From Oscillospiraceae bacterium (GTDB lineage Bacteria > Bacillota > Clostridia > Oscillospirales > Oscillospiraceae): a stretch of DNA of 64,000 bases. Below the pieces are notes generated by a model. It did no database searches, was not told the origin of the DNA, and was given only the letters and a program-made list of their open reading frames with translations. Shown here in pieces: positions 8,471 through 16,311 of this stretch. The translations under genes were made by a program, and so were the position numbers. Position 1 is the stretch's first letter, and each line of letters opens with the position of its first letter. The stretch spans positions 1 to 64,000 of the forward strand of contig JAFRER010000010.1 of NCBI GenBank assembly GCA_017434755.1, given 5' to 3'.

Positions 8471-11400
8471 ATGAGAAACTGTCTCGAGATAGGATCGGAA
8501 CTGATCCTGAAAGAAAAGAATACAGAAAACAGCTACAGCGTCAGGATTATTGATTTTCTTGGCGCCGGTGCTTCATGCATTGCTTACCTCGCCGAAGATC
8601 TCAGCAATGAAGGACTGCGGTATATCCTTAAGGAATGCTTTCCCATCAAAGACGCATCCCGAGAATCCGGCGCGGAAGTGATCTGGTCCGATGATGAGGC
8701 TAAAACAGCAAATCTTTCAAGGTTCACCAGAGCATATAATATGCAGAAAAAACTGCAGAACGACTCGGAAACATCCAACGATCTGGCGCATATAACGCAT
8801 GGCCTGCTTGAAGCCAACAACACCCTGTATATGATCATCGATCCACGCTGTGCTGTTGCCTATGATGATCCTGCTACAGCGGAGATATCTCTGCAGGATA
8901 TCTTCCGTACCGCGAAAGCTCTTTCCGAAGCGATCGGGGCTCAGCACAGGGCAGGATATCTGAATCTTGATATAAAACCATCCAACATCATGGTTATCCC
9001 GAACAGACGGGATTCTGTCTTGCTCCTTGATTTTGACAGCCTTGTTGATAAACGATCCGTTCTATCTGCACCATCTTCTTATTCACCGGCATATGCCGCT
9101 CCTGAGCAGCTGCAGCACAAGCTGAAGAAGATATCTGAAGCAACAGATATCTATGCGATCGGAGCCGTGGTATTCAGCAGGATATTCGGTCGCACTCCGG
9201 AATCGGACGATAGGAGCATATTCTCTGACTGGAATTTAGAGGATCATCCGCTTTTTGCTAAACTGAGCAGCAAAGTGAAGCGGCTCACAAAAGAGCTGTT
9301 TTACAAGACTCTCGGTGCTTCGCCGAAAAGCAGATTTCAGAATGCGTCCGAGTTGTCAGCATTGCTGGATGAACTTGTTGTCGAAAGCGATTTGACGCGC
9401 CGTTATCTTGTCAGCACCTGCCCGGACCCTGTCAATATCTTTGTAGGCAGAGAGAAAGAACTCTGCAAGATCCATGACGCCTTTGCATCTGGCAATAAGC
9501 TTGTTTTCCTTACCGGCATGGGCGGCATAGGGAAGACCGAACTGGCCAAGAACTATGCTAAGCAATATGGTTCTGCCTATGATGTGATCTGCTTCGGTGA
9601 ATATAGTGGTTCTGTTGAAGAGATGTTCAAGGACGATGAGTTTATCGATGTCGAGAACGATTCAGAGAACACTCTTTCTCTGAAGAGCGTCAAAGCGCTT
9701 CTGGACGATCGTGTCCTGATCATAATCGATAACTATTCGAGCAAGGATGGAATATCTGATCCGGGCTTTGATAAACTGCGCTCCTGCAGCTGCAAGGTAC
9801 TTGTTACAAGCCGCGAGGCTTCATCTGATCTTTTTGAAACTGCCGAGGAGATAGATCTCGCTGAACTGAGCAAGGCCGAACAGTTCAGGCTCTTTGAAAA
9901 AGAGTACGGGGCAGAAATAACGGAAGAACACCGTCCGGTTATCGAAAGCATCCTGTCCAAGATCAGCGGATTCACGCTTCTCATCCCGCTTATCGCCAAA
10001 TTGCTGAATCGAAGCAGAAGTCTTTCTCCGGAAGATGTCCTCGACAGGATCACATCAGCCGGTGTAACAGATCTATCCGATATCAAAGTCCGACACAAGA
10101 AAGATAGTGCCACTTTCAGTGCATCGATCAATACTATTTTGAAATCTGTTCTGGATATGTCGGGGCTGTCTGATGATGAACGCTTTGTGCTCGATTGCTT
10201 CTCCATGTTGAAGGGAATAGTGGTAACCGGGACAACTATCATCCGCTGGATTGGAGAAAAATACGAAGATTCACTTAACAAACTGATCGACAACCACTGG
10301 CTGCAGTGTTCCGGAAAAGGAGAAGAAGCTCGCCTCTCTATCCATAATGTAATTCGTGATGTGTTAGGAAGCGATGCTGCGCATAAGCCGGATACTTCAT
10401 GGATCAAAACGCCTGTTGATGAATATATTGAAGCAATAGACAAGTATACACTCCGTAATGAGGTAGATCCTGAACATGGGTACTCTTTGGAGCGCAAACA
10501 TGGTAATAATCCTGATTTAACATATCCGGATGATCCGATTTGCACTATTTATGGTTCTGCTCAGATTAGGTTTTCAAAGATGGGAAAACTGGTTGATAAT
10601 CTGCTCAACTATTTCGATCCGGACAAAGAGGCTGCTGTAATCATTGATTTCTTTGCCGATATTACAGACTTCGACAATTATTATGTATATAACTTCACCA
10701 TAGGTGGAAAAGGCTTGTTAAAAGCCATTGAGTCTAGTCCTGCATATGTTTCTTTGTCATCTGATGATAAAATATGCCTATATATCTTGTTGGCTCTTTT
10801 TTCGTTGAGGGACTTGTACAGCGTTGAAAAAACAACGCACAGAAGCGATGCATATGTTAATAGCCTCACTGATGATATAGTTTCTTATGCAGTTATGGCC
10901 GAAACACTAATCTATAATACATATCATTCAGATAAAGATACTCTATATGGAATGTATAACCGGCTGTTCTATGAATTGTTGTCTGCTGGCAGATCATGGG
11001 GTATCAATATGTTTCTAACAGCCTTCCCGGAATACTCGGAAGAAGCGGCAGAGAAGTATGGGCAATATGTAAATAGCTTCGCAGAAAATGTAATTTCCAG
11101 TTTTCCTGAAAAGTTTGAGGATGAAGAAAAGCTGGAGTGTTCCATTTATGGCGGTGGGCTGGAAATGTTTAATAACTGCTTGAAGCCGGGCAGTTTTGAG
11201 AGAGCGTGGGACAACTTTTATAAAAGAATGGAATACGATGCTGCATGGTGGCAAGATGAATATAGAAAAAAATTAGAGGCAAAAGACTTGTCATCCATGG
11301 ACAAAGATGAAATGTTTGATTGGTATTCCATGATTGCAGATGACTACCGTTCCGAAGCGTCAAGAATAGCTTCGGAAGTAATTCAACTTGGTTATAAGGG

Positions 11401-11956
11401 CAGTCTGAATCCTGAAAAAGAAGAACGAATATCTTTGGAAAACTTAACTGATCTTGAAACAATAAAAAAAGCAGAGAATCTTCTTCAAGAGTCTGACGCA
11501 AAGTATCAGCTTGCAAGTGAGGCTAATAAAAAAGCATATGGGGATCGTTATGATAGTATAGGTATTGATTTAGTAGGTTGTAATGAAGCTTGGCTTGCTG
11601 CTTCGTGCATTTTTTCCTGTTGCAGGAAAGAATTCGATAAAGCCCTTGATTATTATGGTTTGCTTTTATCAGAATGTCACCACTTTTGGGGTAGACCAGC
11701 TGATTTGGCTATCTATCAAACTATTTCATATCTGGGATTTGATTCGGTAGCTAAAGAAGTTTTGAAGTTGAATATCAATTATCTTAAGAATCGTCTTAAT
11801 CCCAAAAATGACGATTATGAAAGATCGGAAGAATCACGGTGGCGTATTTGCACAGCCCTAATAGAGAATTACGAATTATTAGGAGATGAGAAACAGGCAG
11901 ATAAATATAAATCTCTGCTTGCAAAAATGACTGACACCGGCTTCATAATCGAATAA
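8471..11956 (+). CDS. Ser/Thr kinase - STAND (NB-ARC-like) ATPase fusion
   Basis: A 1161-residue protein. Residues about 25-310 form a eukaryotic-like kinase domain: glycine loop GAGAS (31-35), Lys54 in YILKECFP, the catalytic loop NLDIKPSN (Asp167, Lys169, Asn172), DFD at 187-189 in place of DFG, and YAAPEQL. The HRD motif is NLD, so the Arg is absent. Next comes a STAND/NB-ARC-type NTPase with P-loop GMGGIGKTE (349-357), Walker B RVLIIIDNY, CKVLVTSRE and a winged-helix segment. The last 480 residues are helical and may be a repeat-type sensor. No membrane segment is seen. STAND proteins with such sensors often act in pathogen recognition or signalling. The partner and the trigger are unknown. 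Confidence 0.85.
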   Translation: MRNCLEIGSELILKEKNTENSYSVRIIDFLGAGASCIAYLAEDLSNEGLRYILKECFPIKDASRESGAEVIWSDDEAKTANLSRFTRAYNMQKKLQNDSETSNDLAHITHGLLEANNTLYMIIDPRCAVAYDDPATAEISLQDIFRTAKALSEAIGAQHRAGYLNLDIKPSNIMVIPNRRDSVLLLDFDSLVDKRSVLSAPSSYSPAYAAPEQLQHKLKKISEATDIYAIGAVVFSRIFGRTPESDDRSIFSDWNLEDHPLFAKLSSKVKRLTKELFYKTLGASPKSRFQNASELSALLDELVVESDLTRRYLVSTCPDPVNIFVGREKELCKIHDAFASGNKLVFLTGMGGIGKTELAKNYAKQYGSAYDVICFGEYSGSVEEMFKDDEFIDVENDSENTLSLKSVKALLDDRVLIIIDNYSSKDGISDPGFDKLRSCSCKVLVTSREASSDLFETAEEIDLAELSKAEQFRLFEKEYGAEITEEHRPVIESILSKISGFTLLIPLIAKLLNRSRSLSPEDVLDRITSAGVTDLSDIKVRHKKDSATFSASINTILKSVLDMSGLSDDERFVLDCFSMLKGIVVTGTTIIRWIGEKYEDSLNKLIDNHWLQCSGKGEEARLSIHNVIRDVLGSDAAHKPDTSWIKTPVDEYIEAIDKYTLRNEVDPEHGYSLERKHGNNPDLTYPDDPICTIYGSAQIRFSKMGKLVDNLLNYFDPDKEAAVIIDFFADITDFDNYYVYNFTIGGKGLLKAIESSPAYVSLSSDDKICLYILLALFSLRDLYSVEKTTHRSDAYVNSLTDDIVSYAVMAETLIYNTYHSDKDTLYGMYNRLFYELLSAGRSWGINMFLTAFPEYSEEAAEKYGQYVNSFAENVISSFPEKFEDEEKLECSIYGGGLEMFNNCLKPGSFERAWDNFYKRMEYDAAWWQDEYRKKLEAKDLSSMDKDEMFDWYSMIADDYRSEASRIASEVIQLGYKGSLNPEKEERISLENLTDLETIKKAENLLQESDAKYQLASEANKKAYGDRYDSIGIDLVGCNEAWLAASCIFSCCRKEFDKALDYYGLLLSECHHFWGRPADLAIYQTISYLGFDSVAKEVLKLNINYLKNRLNPKNDDYERSEESRWRICTALIENYELLGDEKQADKYKSLLAKMTDTGFIIE

Positions 11957-11970
11957 CCATTTAATTCGAC

Positions 11971-12006
11971 GCCCCGTCGCAGAAATGCGGCGGGGCTTTT
12001 TTGTTG
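11971..12006 (+). terminator. Terminator of the kinase-STAND gene
   Basis: GCCCCGTCGC (11971-11980) pairs with GCGGCGGGGC (11987-11996), with one wobble, and is followed by six T. The next copy of the 17-bp repeat begins three bases later. Confidence 0.9.
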
Positions 12007-12008
12007 CC

Positions 12009-12140
12009 TGTCAGCGAAAAATACATCTGCATTTTGCCGGGGTTTTTAATGATATCAGAAAGTGGACCTTGAAAAGTGAAGAACGGCTGTGGCGCCCGGA
12101 CAGCGCAGCCAGCAAAAAAAGCATGTCAGCAAAAAATACA
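12009..12140 (+). repeat. Island repeat unit R1 (two 17-bp copies plus shared core)
   Basis: Copies of the 17-bp repeat lie at 12009-12025 (exact, followed by TCTGC) and 12124-12140 (one change). Between them a core from 12059 contains ACCTTGAAAA, CGGCTG and GCGCCCGGACAGC. Bases 12059-12140 align without gaps to 13748-13829, with about 15% mismatches. The unit fills the gap between the kinase-STAND terminator and the next operon. Stop codons differ in frame between R1 and R2, so I take it as noncoding. Confidence 0.85.
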
Positions 12141-12195
12141 CCTGTTAAGGAAGGCATGAGAAACTGAAAACAGGAATAAAAAAGGAGAGAGCAAA

Positions 12196-12396
12196 ATGCG
12201 AAACATCCCAAAAGTCGGAGAAACAATCACAAGACCGAGCTTCGCCACAAAATCTCTGATCACCGGTACGGTGATCTACATCAATGAAGAACACAGATGG
12301 TACAGGGTCGAATACACAATGCCGGACGGAAGCATCGTCCATGAGTGCTTCCCGTTCTATGGCCCTGTGAGCATAGATAAGGAGGGGAAAAAATGA
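12196..12396 (+). CDS. Small protein paired with the AAA+ ATPase
   Basis: A 66-residue protein preceded by AAAGGAGAG. Its stop overlaps the start of the AAA+ gene (ATGA), so the two are translationally coupled. The sequence alternates beta-strand-like segments (LITGTVIYINEEHRWYRVEY), suggesting a small barrel such as an SH3-like fold. Probably a subunit or adaptor of the ATPase. No family recognised. Confidence 0.7.
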   Translation: MRNIPKVGETITRPSFATKSLITGTVIYINEEHRWYRVEYTMPDGSIVHECFPFYGPVSIDKEGKK

Positions 12397-13685
12397 ACGA
12401 GCTTTCTTTCGGCAAATGCTACAAGGCGTACAGACACAGGAGCGGCACAAGCCCGAAGGGTAACTGGGAGCTGATCACATCGTTCGATGATGCCGGCCGC
12501 AATCAGGTCACAATATTCGTGAAGAACCAGCCAAGCCAGATCAATGAGGGAGATACCTTCAAATTGGGAATGATATACAGCATCCGCGTCGGCTTCAAGA
12601 AGGACAGAAACGGGGCTTGGGAAAAAGTCATATCCCTTGATGCAGATGTTTTCCCGCCGGATTACAAAATCGCTTTATGTGATGATCCATTCAGCGAAAT
12701 CCCGGATCTTGATGATGTGCCAGATCCCTTTGCCGACCTTGTGATTGATACGGACCCGGTCCCGCCGGAACGTATACAGCGGCATATCCAGCCGCAGGTC
12801 ACGGACAAAACCGCTGAGAACAAATGCAAGGACTTGCTCGACAGGATGATCGGGCTTGAAGAAGTCAAGGCCGAAGCGGAAGAGATCATCAGCATGGCAA
12901 AGATGCAGAAGATCAGAGCCGAGCATGGTCTGCCCGAGATCCCCGTCTCCCGTCATCTGGTGTTCTCCGGCAATCCCGGCAGCGGCAAGACGACTGTGGC
13001 CCGTGCACTGGCTGAGGAATACAAAGCCTGCGGAGTTCTTTCGAAGGGGCATATCGTAGAAGTGTCCCGCTCCGATCTTGTGGCTGAATATGTCGGCCAG
13101 ACGGCTGTGAAAACGAAGAAGGTCCTTGAAAAGGCACGAGGCGGTGTCCTCTTTATCGATGAGGCCTATACACTTATCAGCCACACGGCTGAGGACTACG
13201 GGCAGGAAGCGATCGATACGATCTTGAAGGATATGGAAGACGGCAGAGACGATCTGGTGGTCATCGCTGCAGGCTATACCAGAGCGATGGAGGCCTTCCT
13301 CAACACCAATCCCGGTCTCCGTTCCCGCTTCAAACATACGATAAAGTTTCCCGATTACACCGCGGATGAGATGTACGAGATATTCGAGCAGATGGCTGCA
13401 AAGTTCGAGTACAGGCTCGAAGAGGATGCGTCGTCGGAGATCCGAAGTCATCTTGCCCTGTATACGGAGAACAAGCCTAGATCATTCGCCAACGGGAGAG
13501 ATGTCCGTAACCTGTTCGAGGATATAGCGAGGATCCAGGCCTCGCGCCTGCTGAAAAGCGGCGCCTCTGACGACGATCAGCTCAAGCTGATAACAAAGGA
13601 TGATGTGGTTCCCGCCCTGCAGCGGATGAAGCCTGCAGAGCCCGAGGAACACAAAAACAGACCGGTCAGAAAAATAGGCTTCTGA
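12393..13685 (+). CDS. CbxX/SpoVK-like AAA+ ATPase
   Basis: A 430-residue AAA+ protein. Residues 1-140 are an unrecognised N-terminal domain. The ATPase begins at DLLDRMIGLEEVK, with Walker A GNPGSGKTT (193-201), Walker B GGVLFIDEAY (Asp256, Glu257), sensor-1 VVIAAGY and a sensor-2 region FANGRDVRNLFE. This is the CbxX/CfxQ class, which includes RuBisCO activase CbbX, SpoVK and EccA; members remodel protein complexes. No RuBisCO or type VII secretion genes are nearby, so the client is probably encoded in this island. Confidence 0.88.
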   Translation: MNELSFGKCYKAYRHRSGTSPKGNWELITSFDDAGRNQVTIFVKNQPSQINEGDTFKLGMIYSIRVGFKKDRNGAWEKVISLDADVFPPDYKIALCDDPFSEIPDLDDVPDPFADLVIDTDPVPPERIQRHIQPQVTDKTAENKCKDLLDRMIGLEEVKAEAEEIISMAKMQKIRAEHGLPEIPVSRHLVFSGNPGSGKTTVARALAEEYKACGVLSKGHIVEVSRSDLVAEYVGQTAVKTKKVLEKARGGVLFIDEAYTLISHTAEDYGQEAIDTILKDMEDGRDDLVVIAAGYTRAMEAFLNTNPGLRSRFKHTIKFPDYTADEMYEIFEQMAAKFEYRLEEDASSEIRSHLALYTENKPRSFANGRDVRNLFEDIARIQASRLLKSGASDDDQLKLITKDDVVPALQRMKPAEPEEHKNRPVRKIGF

Positions 13686-13691
13686 CTGGCC

Positions 13692-13829
13692 TGTCAGCCA
13701 AAAATACATCTGCGGAAAGGTGCATGAGATAATTATGACAGAAGATGAAAGTGCACCTTGAAAAATGAATACCGGCTGAAGCGCCCGGACAGCACAGACA
13801 GCAAAAAGAAACTGTCAGCGAAAAATACA
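13692..13829 (+). repeat. Island repeat unit R2 (two 17-bp copies plus shared core)
   Basis: Copies at 13692-13708 (one change, followed by TCTGC as in R1) and 13813-13829 (exact). The core from 13748 matches R1. The unit starts six bases after the AAA+ stop codon and ends about 60 bp before the next gene, so it marks the boundary between two gene groups exactly as R1 does. Confidence 0.85.
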
Positions 13830-13891
13830 ACTGGAAAAAACTGGGTTTTATATTTAAATCACAAAAACAAAAAAGAAAGGAAACACAAACC

Positions 13892-14227
13892 ATGAACAGC
13901 AAGCACAGTATCGAGAGAGCGAAAGAACGCGCCGGCCTCAATGAGGAACAGGCGGCAAGATTCATCCGAAAGGCCAGTGAGAGAGGCAAGAGTGCTGAGG
14001 AGATGCCGAAGAAGGAGCGCCAGTACATGGAGCGGAAAGAGACCGCCACCAACTGCCGGACGATCTATTACAACAACTACTTCTTCATCTTCAGCCTGGA
14101 AGGCACCTGCATCACGCTCTATGAAGCACCGGTCTGGTTCGGTAAGAAGAGCCACTATGACGGCAAAGAGAAGATCCGCGATACGAAGAAATACATTCGT
14201 TACAGCGTAGCAAGGGAGGTAGCATGA
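13892..14227 (+). CDS. Hypothetical protein, 111 aa
   Basis: First gene of the group after R2, preceded by AAAGAAAGG. The N-terminal 50 residues are a charged helix. The second half has strands such as TIYYNNYFFIFSLEGTCITLYEAP. Its stop overlaps the next start (ATGA). The arrangement recalls small toxin-like RelE/BrnT folds, but I cannot identify the required residues. Unknown function. Confidence 0.65.
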   Translation: MNSKHSIERAKERAGLNEEQAARFIRKASERGKSAEEMPKKERQYMERKETATNCRTIYYNNYFFIFSLEGTCITLYEAPVWFGKKSHYDGKEKIRDTKKYIRYSVAREVA

Positions 14228-14427
14228 TGGATAACAAAATGCTTAGCAGAGCAGACTGCAGAAACTGCTTTCTCCGAAAAGGAGAGTTCTGCACCCAGCT
14301 CCAGAACATCCCGTGCTCGGATTTCAAACCGCTGCCGGTCATAACACCGGCGGAGAGAGAAAGCTGGCCGGTGTCATTATATTCAGACTTTTATTACTCA
14401 AAGTGGTATGCTGGGCACAGAGGATAA
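14224..14427 (+). CDS. Cys-rich small protein, 67 aa
   Basis: Overlaps the preceding gene by four bases. It carries CRNCFLRKGEFC and a later IPCSD, giving four cysteines in a pattern that could bind zinc or an Fe-S cluster. Otherwise unrecognised. Likely co-expressed with both neighbours. Confidence 0.6.
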   Translation: MMDNKMLSRADCRNCFLRKGEFCTQLQNIPCSDFKPLPVITPAERESWPVSLYSDFYYSKWYAGHRG

Positions 14428-14440
14428 GAGGTGAGAATCA

Positions 14441-14947
14441 ATGGATAACATTTCACTGGAAACGCAGGTAAGATATACCGTGGAACACAAGATCCTGCCG
14501 GAGATGTTTTTCTCAGAAAAAGCAAAAGAATTTTTTCTATTTCTGATGGCATCGGAAGGAAAACTGATTTTAGATCTTTTTAATTTCTTCGGAAGGGATC
14601 AGGACTATAAATGCCCATACAGCGCCGAGGACTTCAAGCTTGACCTTCATATTATCAGAAAACCGGATAAAGAAAGTGAAGAACCCGGAAAAGCGATATT
14701 GGAGATCATCATGCCGGAGCCTGAGCAAATGCCGCTTTGTTCCCGCATCTACATCTGTCATGATATGAAACTGGAAAACATTGAGTATTTCACGCTTGAA
14801 AAAAGTGTCGGAGATTCAGACGCATTGTGTGCCTGGACACCTGCCGGGATACATGAAAACTTCGGTACAGCTCCGAAGACGAAAGAGGATGTATTTCGTG
14901 AAGTGGTCAACAAGTATATAGGAGAGAATTATTCTTATGAGACTTGA
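14441..14947 (+). CDS. Hypothetical protein, 168 aa
   Basis: Starts 13 bp after the previous gene, with AGAGGTGAG as ribosome-binding site, and overlaps the next gene by 11 bp. Mixed alpha/beta, acidic, no membrane segment. It contains GKAILEIIMPEPEQMPLCSRIYICHD. I recognise no family. Tight packing suggests that it is part of the same transcriptional unit. Confidence 0.6.
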   Translation: MDNISLETQVRYTVEHKILPEMFFSEKAKEFFLFLMASEGKLILDLFNFFGRDQDYKCPYSAEDFKLDLHIIRKPDKESEEPGKAILEIIMPEPEQMPLCSRIYICHDMKLENIEYFTLEKSVGDSDALCAWTPAGIHENFGTAPKTKEDVFREVVNKYIGENYSYET

Positions 14948-15197
14948 AGCAATAGAGAAAGAAGCCGATCTTTACAAAGGAAAGGGCGAGTGCTATGTTC
15001 ACGCCGAGCGTACTGCCAACTCACCTATAAAATGCGTTATGGCGGGAGACAGAAGCGCATTGGCACAAGTTACATACAGCATTCTGGTCGAGACGGCCAG
15101 ACAGATGGAGATAACGATTCCCGAACTGTTAAAGCTGTATAAGAAGGCATATAAACAGTTCGGCATTCCGGAAAAAGAAATGGTCATTGACGAATGA
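14937..15197 (+). CDS. Small protein, tandem paralog A (86 aa)
   Basis: Begins MRLEAIEKEADLYKGKGEC and is about 60% identical to the next gene, with the same ends (YKQFGIPE). A short first half with beta-like stretches is followed by a helix-rich half. The start overlaps the preceding gene. Unknown family. A recent duplication is likely because both copies keep length and order. Confidence 0.7.
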   Translation: MRLEAIEKEADLYKGKGECYVHAERTANSPIKCVMAGDRSALAQVTYSILVETARQMEITIPELLKLYKKAYKQFGIPEKEMVIDE

Positions 15198-15210
15198 GAA
15201 CAGGCGACAG

Positions 15211-15251
15211 TTCATAATTGATACATAAAAATATGGTATAATATATATGAT
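15211..15251 (+). promoter_or_regulatory. Internal promoter between the tandem paralogs
   Basis: An extended -10 (TGGTATAAT, TATAAT at 15237-15242) sits in AT-rich DNA in the gap between the two paralogs. The best -35 matches (TTCATA at 15211, TTGATA at 15218) have poor spacing, 20 and 13 bp, so I rely on the extended -10. It would allow the second copy to be expressed alone. Confidence 0.5.
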
Positions 15252-15274
15252 ATAGATGGAAAAGGAGTGACGGA

Positions 15275-15532
15275 ATGAGACTGGAAGCAATCGAGAAAGA
15301 AGCGGATCTGTACCGGGGCGAAGGAGAGTGTTACATCCATGTGGAGCGGGCCGCCAATTCCCCGATAGCGTGCGTCGTGGCCGGAGATTCAAGCGCGGTC
15401 GCACAGGCGATCTACAACCTGCTCTGCCATATGTCCCTGCAGATGAACAAGCCTTTCAACGAAGTGCTCAAGATGTACAAAAGAGCCTATAAACAGTTCG
15501 GCATCCCGGAGCACACAACGGCAGAGAATTGA
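15275..15532 (+). CDS. Small protein, tandem paralog B (85 aa)
   Basis: Begins MRLEAIEKEADLYRGEGEC, closely matching paralog A. It is preceded by AAAAGGAGTG and its own promoter, and followed by a strong terminator. The GC content is visibly higher than in copy A, so the copies have diverged at synonymous sites or were acquired separately. Function unknown. Confidence 0.7.
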   Translation: MRLEAIEKEADLYRGEGECYIHVERAANSPIACVVAGDSSAVAQAIYNLLCHMSLQMNKPFNEVLKMYKRAYKQFGIPEHTTAEN

Positions 15533-15534
15533 AA

Positions 15535-15568
15535 AAAGGAGAGCGAAAGCTCTCCTTTAAGCTTTTTT
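15535..15568 (+). terminator. Terminator after paralog B
   Basis: A ten-pair stem, AAAGGAGAGC (15535-15544) with 15549-15558, a GAAA tetraloop and a downstream T run. Ends the group of small genes. Confidence 0.9.
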
Positions 15569-15651
15569 ATAAGTCAATCCGCGATTTACCTCTGCCTTTC
15601 GTTTCTGCGTTATGCTGTGGTCACAAGTAAAAAGAAAAGGAGATCACACAC

Positions 15652-16305
15652 ATGCAGAACAACACACTCGAACTTGTATTCATCCTCGACAAGTCCGGCT
15701 CCATGCAGCCGCTCACCGACGACACGATCGGCGGCTTCAACAGCAACCTCGAGAAACACCGGGAGGATGACTGCAAGGTCCTTGTCACCACCGTCCTCTT
15801 CGATTCCGACTTCAGCGTCATCCACGACCGGATCCCCATCTCGGAGGTTCCCCCCCTGACTGCGAGGGAATACAACGCTTATGGCAGTACCGCCCTGTAC
15901 GATGCCGTGGGCAGCACCATCCGGCACATCGAGGATGTCCACCGGTACATCCGCAAAGAGGACGTTCCGGAGGCGGTCCTCTTCATTATCATCACCGACG
16001 GCATGGAGAACGCCAGCAGAGAATTCTACGGCAGCCAGGTCCGCTCGATGGTGGAGGCGAAGAAGGAGCTCGGCTGGGACTTCGTCTTCGTCGGTGCGGG
16101 CATCGACGCCTTCCAGGGCGCCCGCGACATCGGCATCAGCGAAAGGGCTTCCCGTTCCCGCGCCAGGAGCAAGGCCGGCATGGGTCAGATCATGCGCGAA
16201 GCGAGCATGATGATGGACTACGGCATCCTGAAAGCCCGCAGAGAGGCCCCCTGCGCCACGGTCGATGACTACATGGAGGAGAATATCAAGATCGAGGACG
16301 ACTGA
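15652..16305 (+). CDS. vWA-domain (MIDAS) protein
   Basis: A 217-residue single-domain von Willebrand A protein. The metal site is complete: DKSGSM (Asp13, Ser15, Ser17), the Thr in YGSTALYDA and the Asp in FIIITDGMEN. No signal peptide, so cytosolic. Such proteins bind partners through a Mg ion and often sit beside AAA+ ATPases or kinases, as here, within a few kb of the CbxX-like ATPase. The preceding terminator shows it has its own transcript. It converges on the next gene with a six-base gap. Confidence 0.85.
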   Translation: MQNNTLELVFILDKSGSMQPLTDDTIGGFNSNLEKHREDDCKVLVTTVLFDSDFSVIHDRIPISEVPPLTAREYNAYGSTALYDAVGSTIRHIEDVHRYIRKEDVPEAVLFIIITDGMENASREFYGSQVRSMVEAKKELGWDFVFVGAGIDAFQGARDIGISERASRSRARSKAGMGQIMREASMMMDYGILKARREAPCATVDDYMEENIKIEDD

Positions 16306-16311
16306 GTCCGC

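Noticed and set aside
11985-12167. 60-codon ORF across repeat unit R1
   Set aside because: The matching frame in R2 is interrupted by stops and there is no ribosome-binding site, so the repeat conservation is not due to coding.
8402-13829. CRISPR array suspicion for the 17-bp repeats
   Set aside because: Spacing is irregular and in part kilobases long, repeats are short, genes lie between them, and no cas genes are present.
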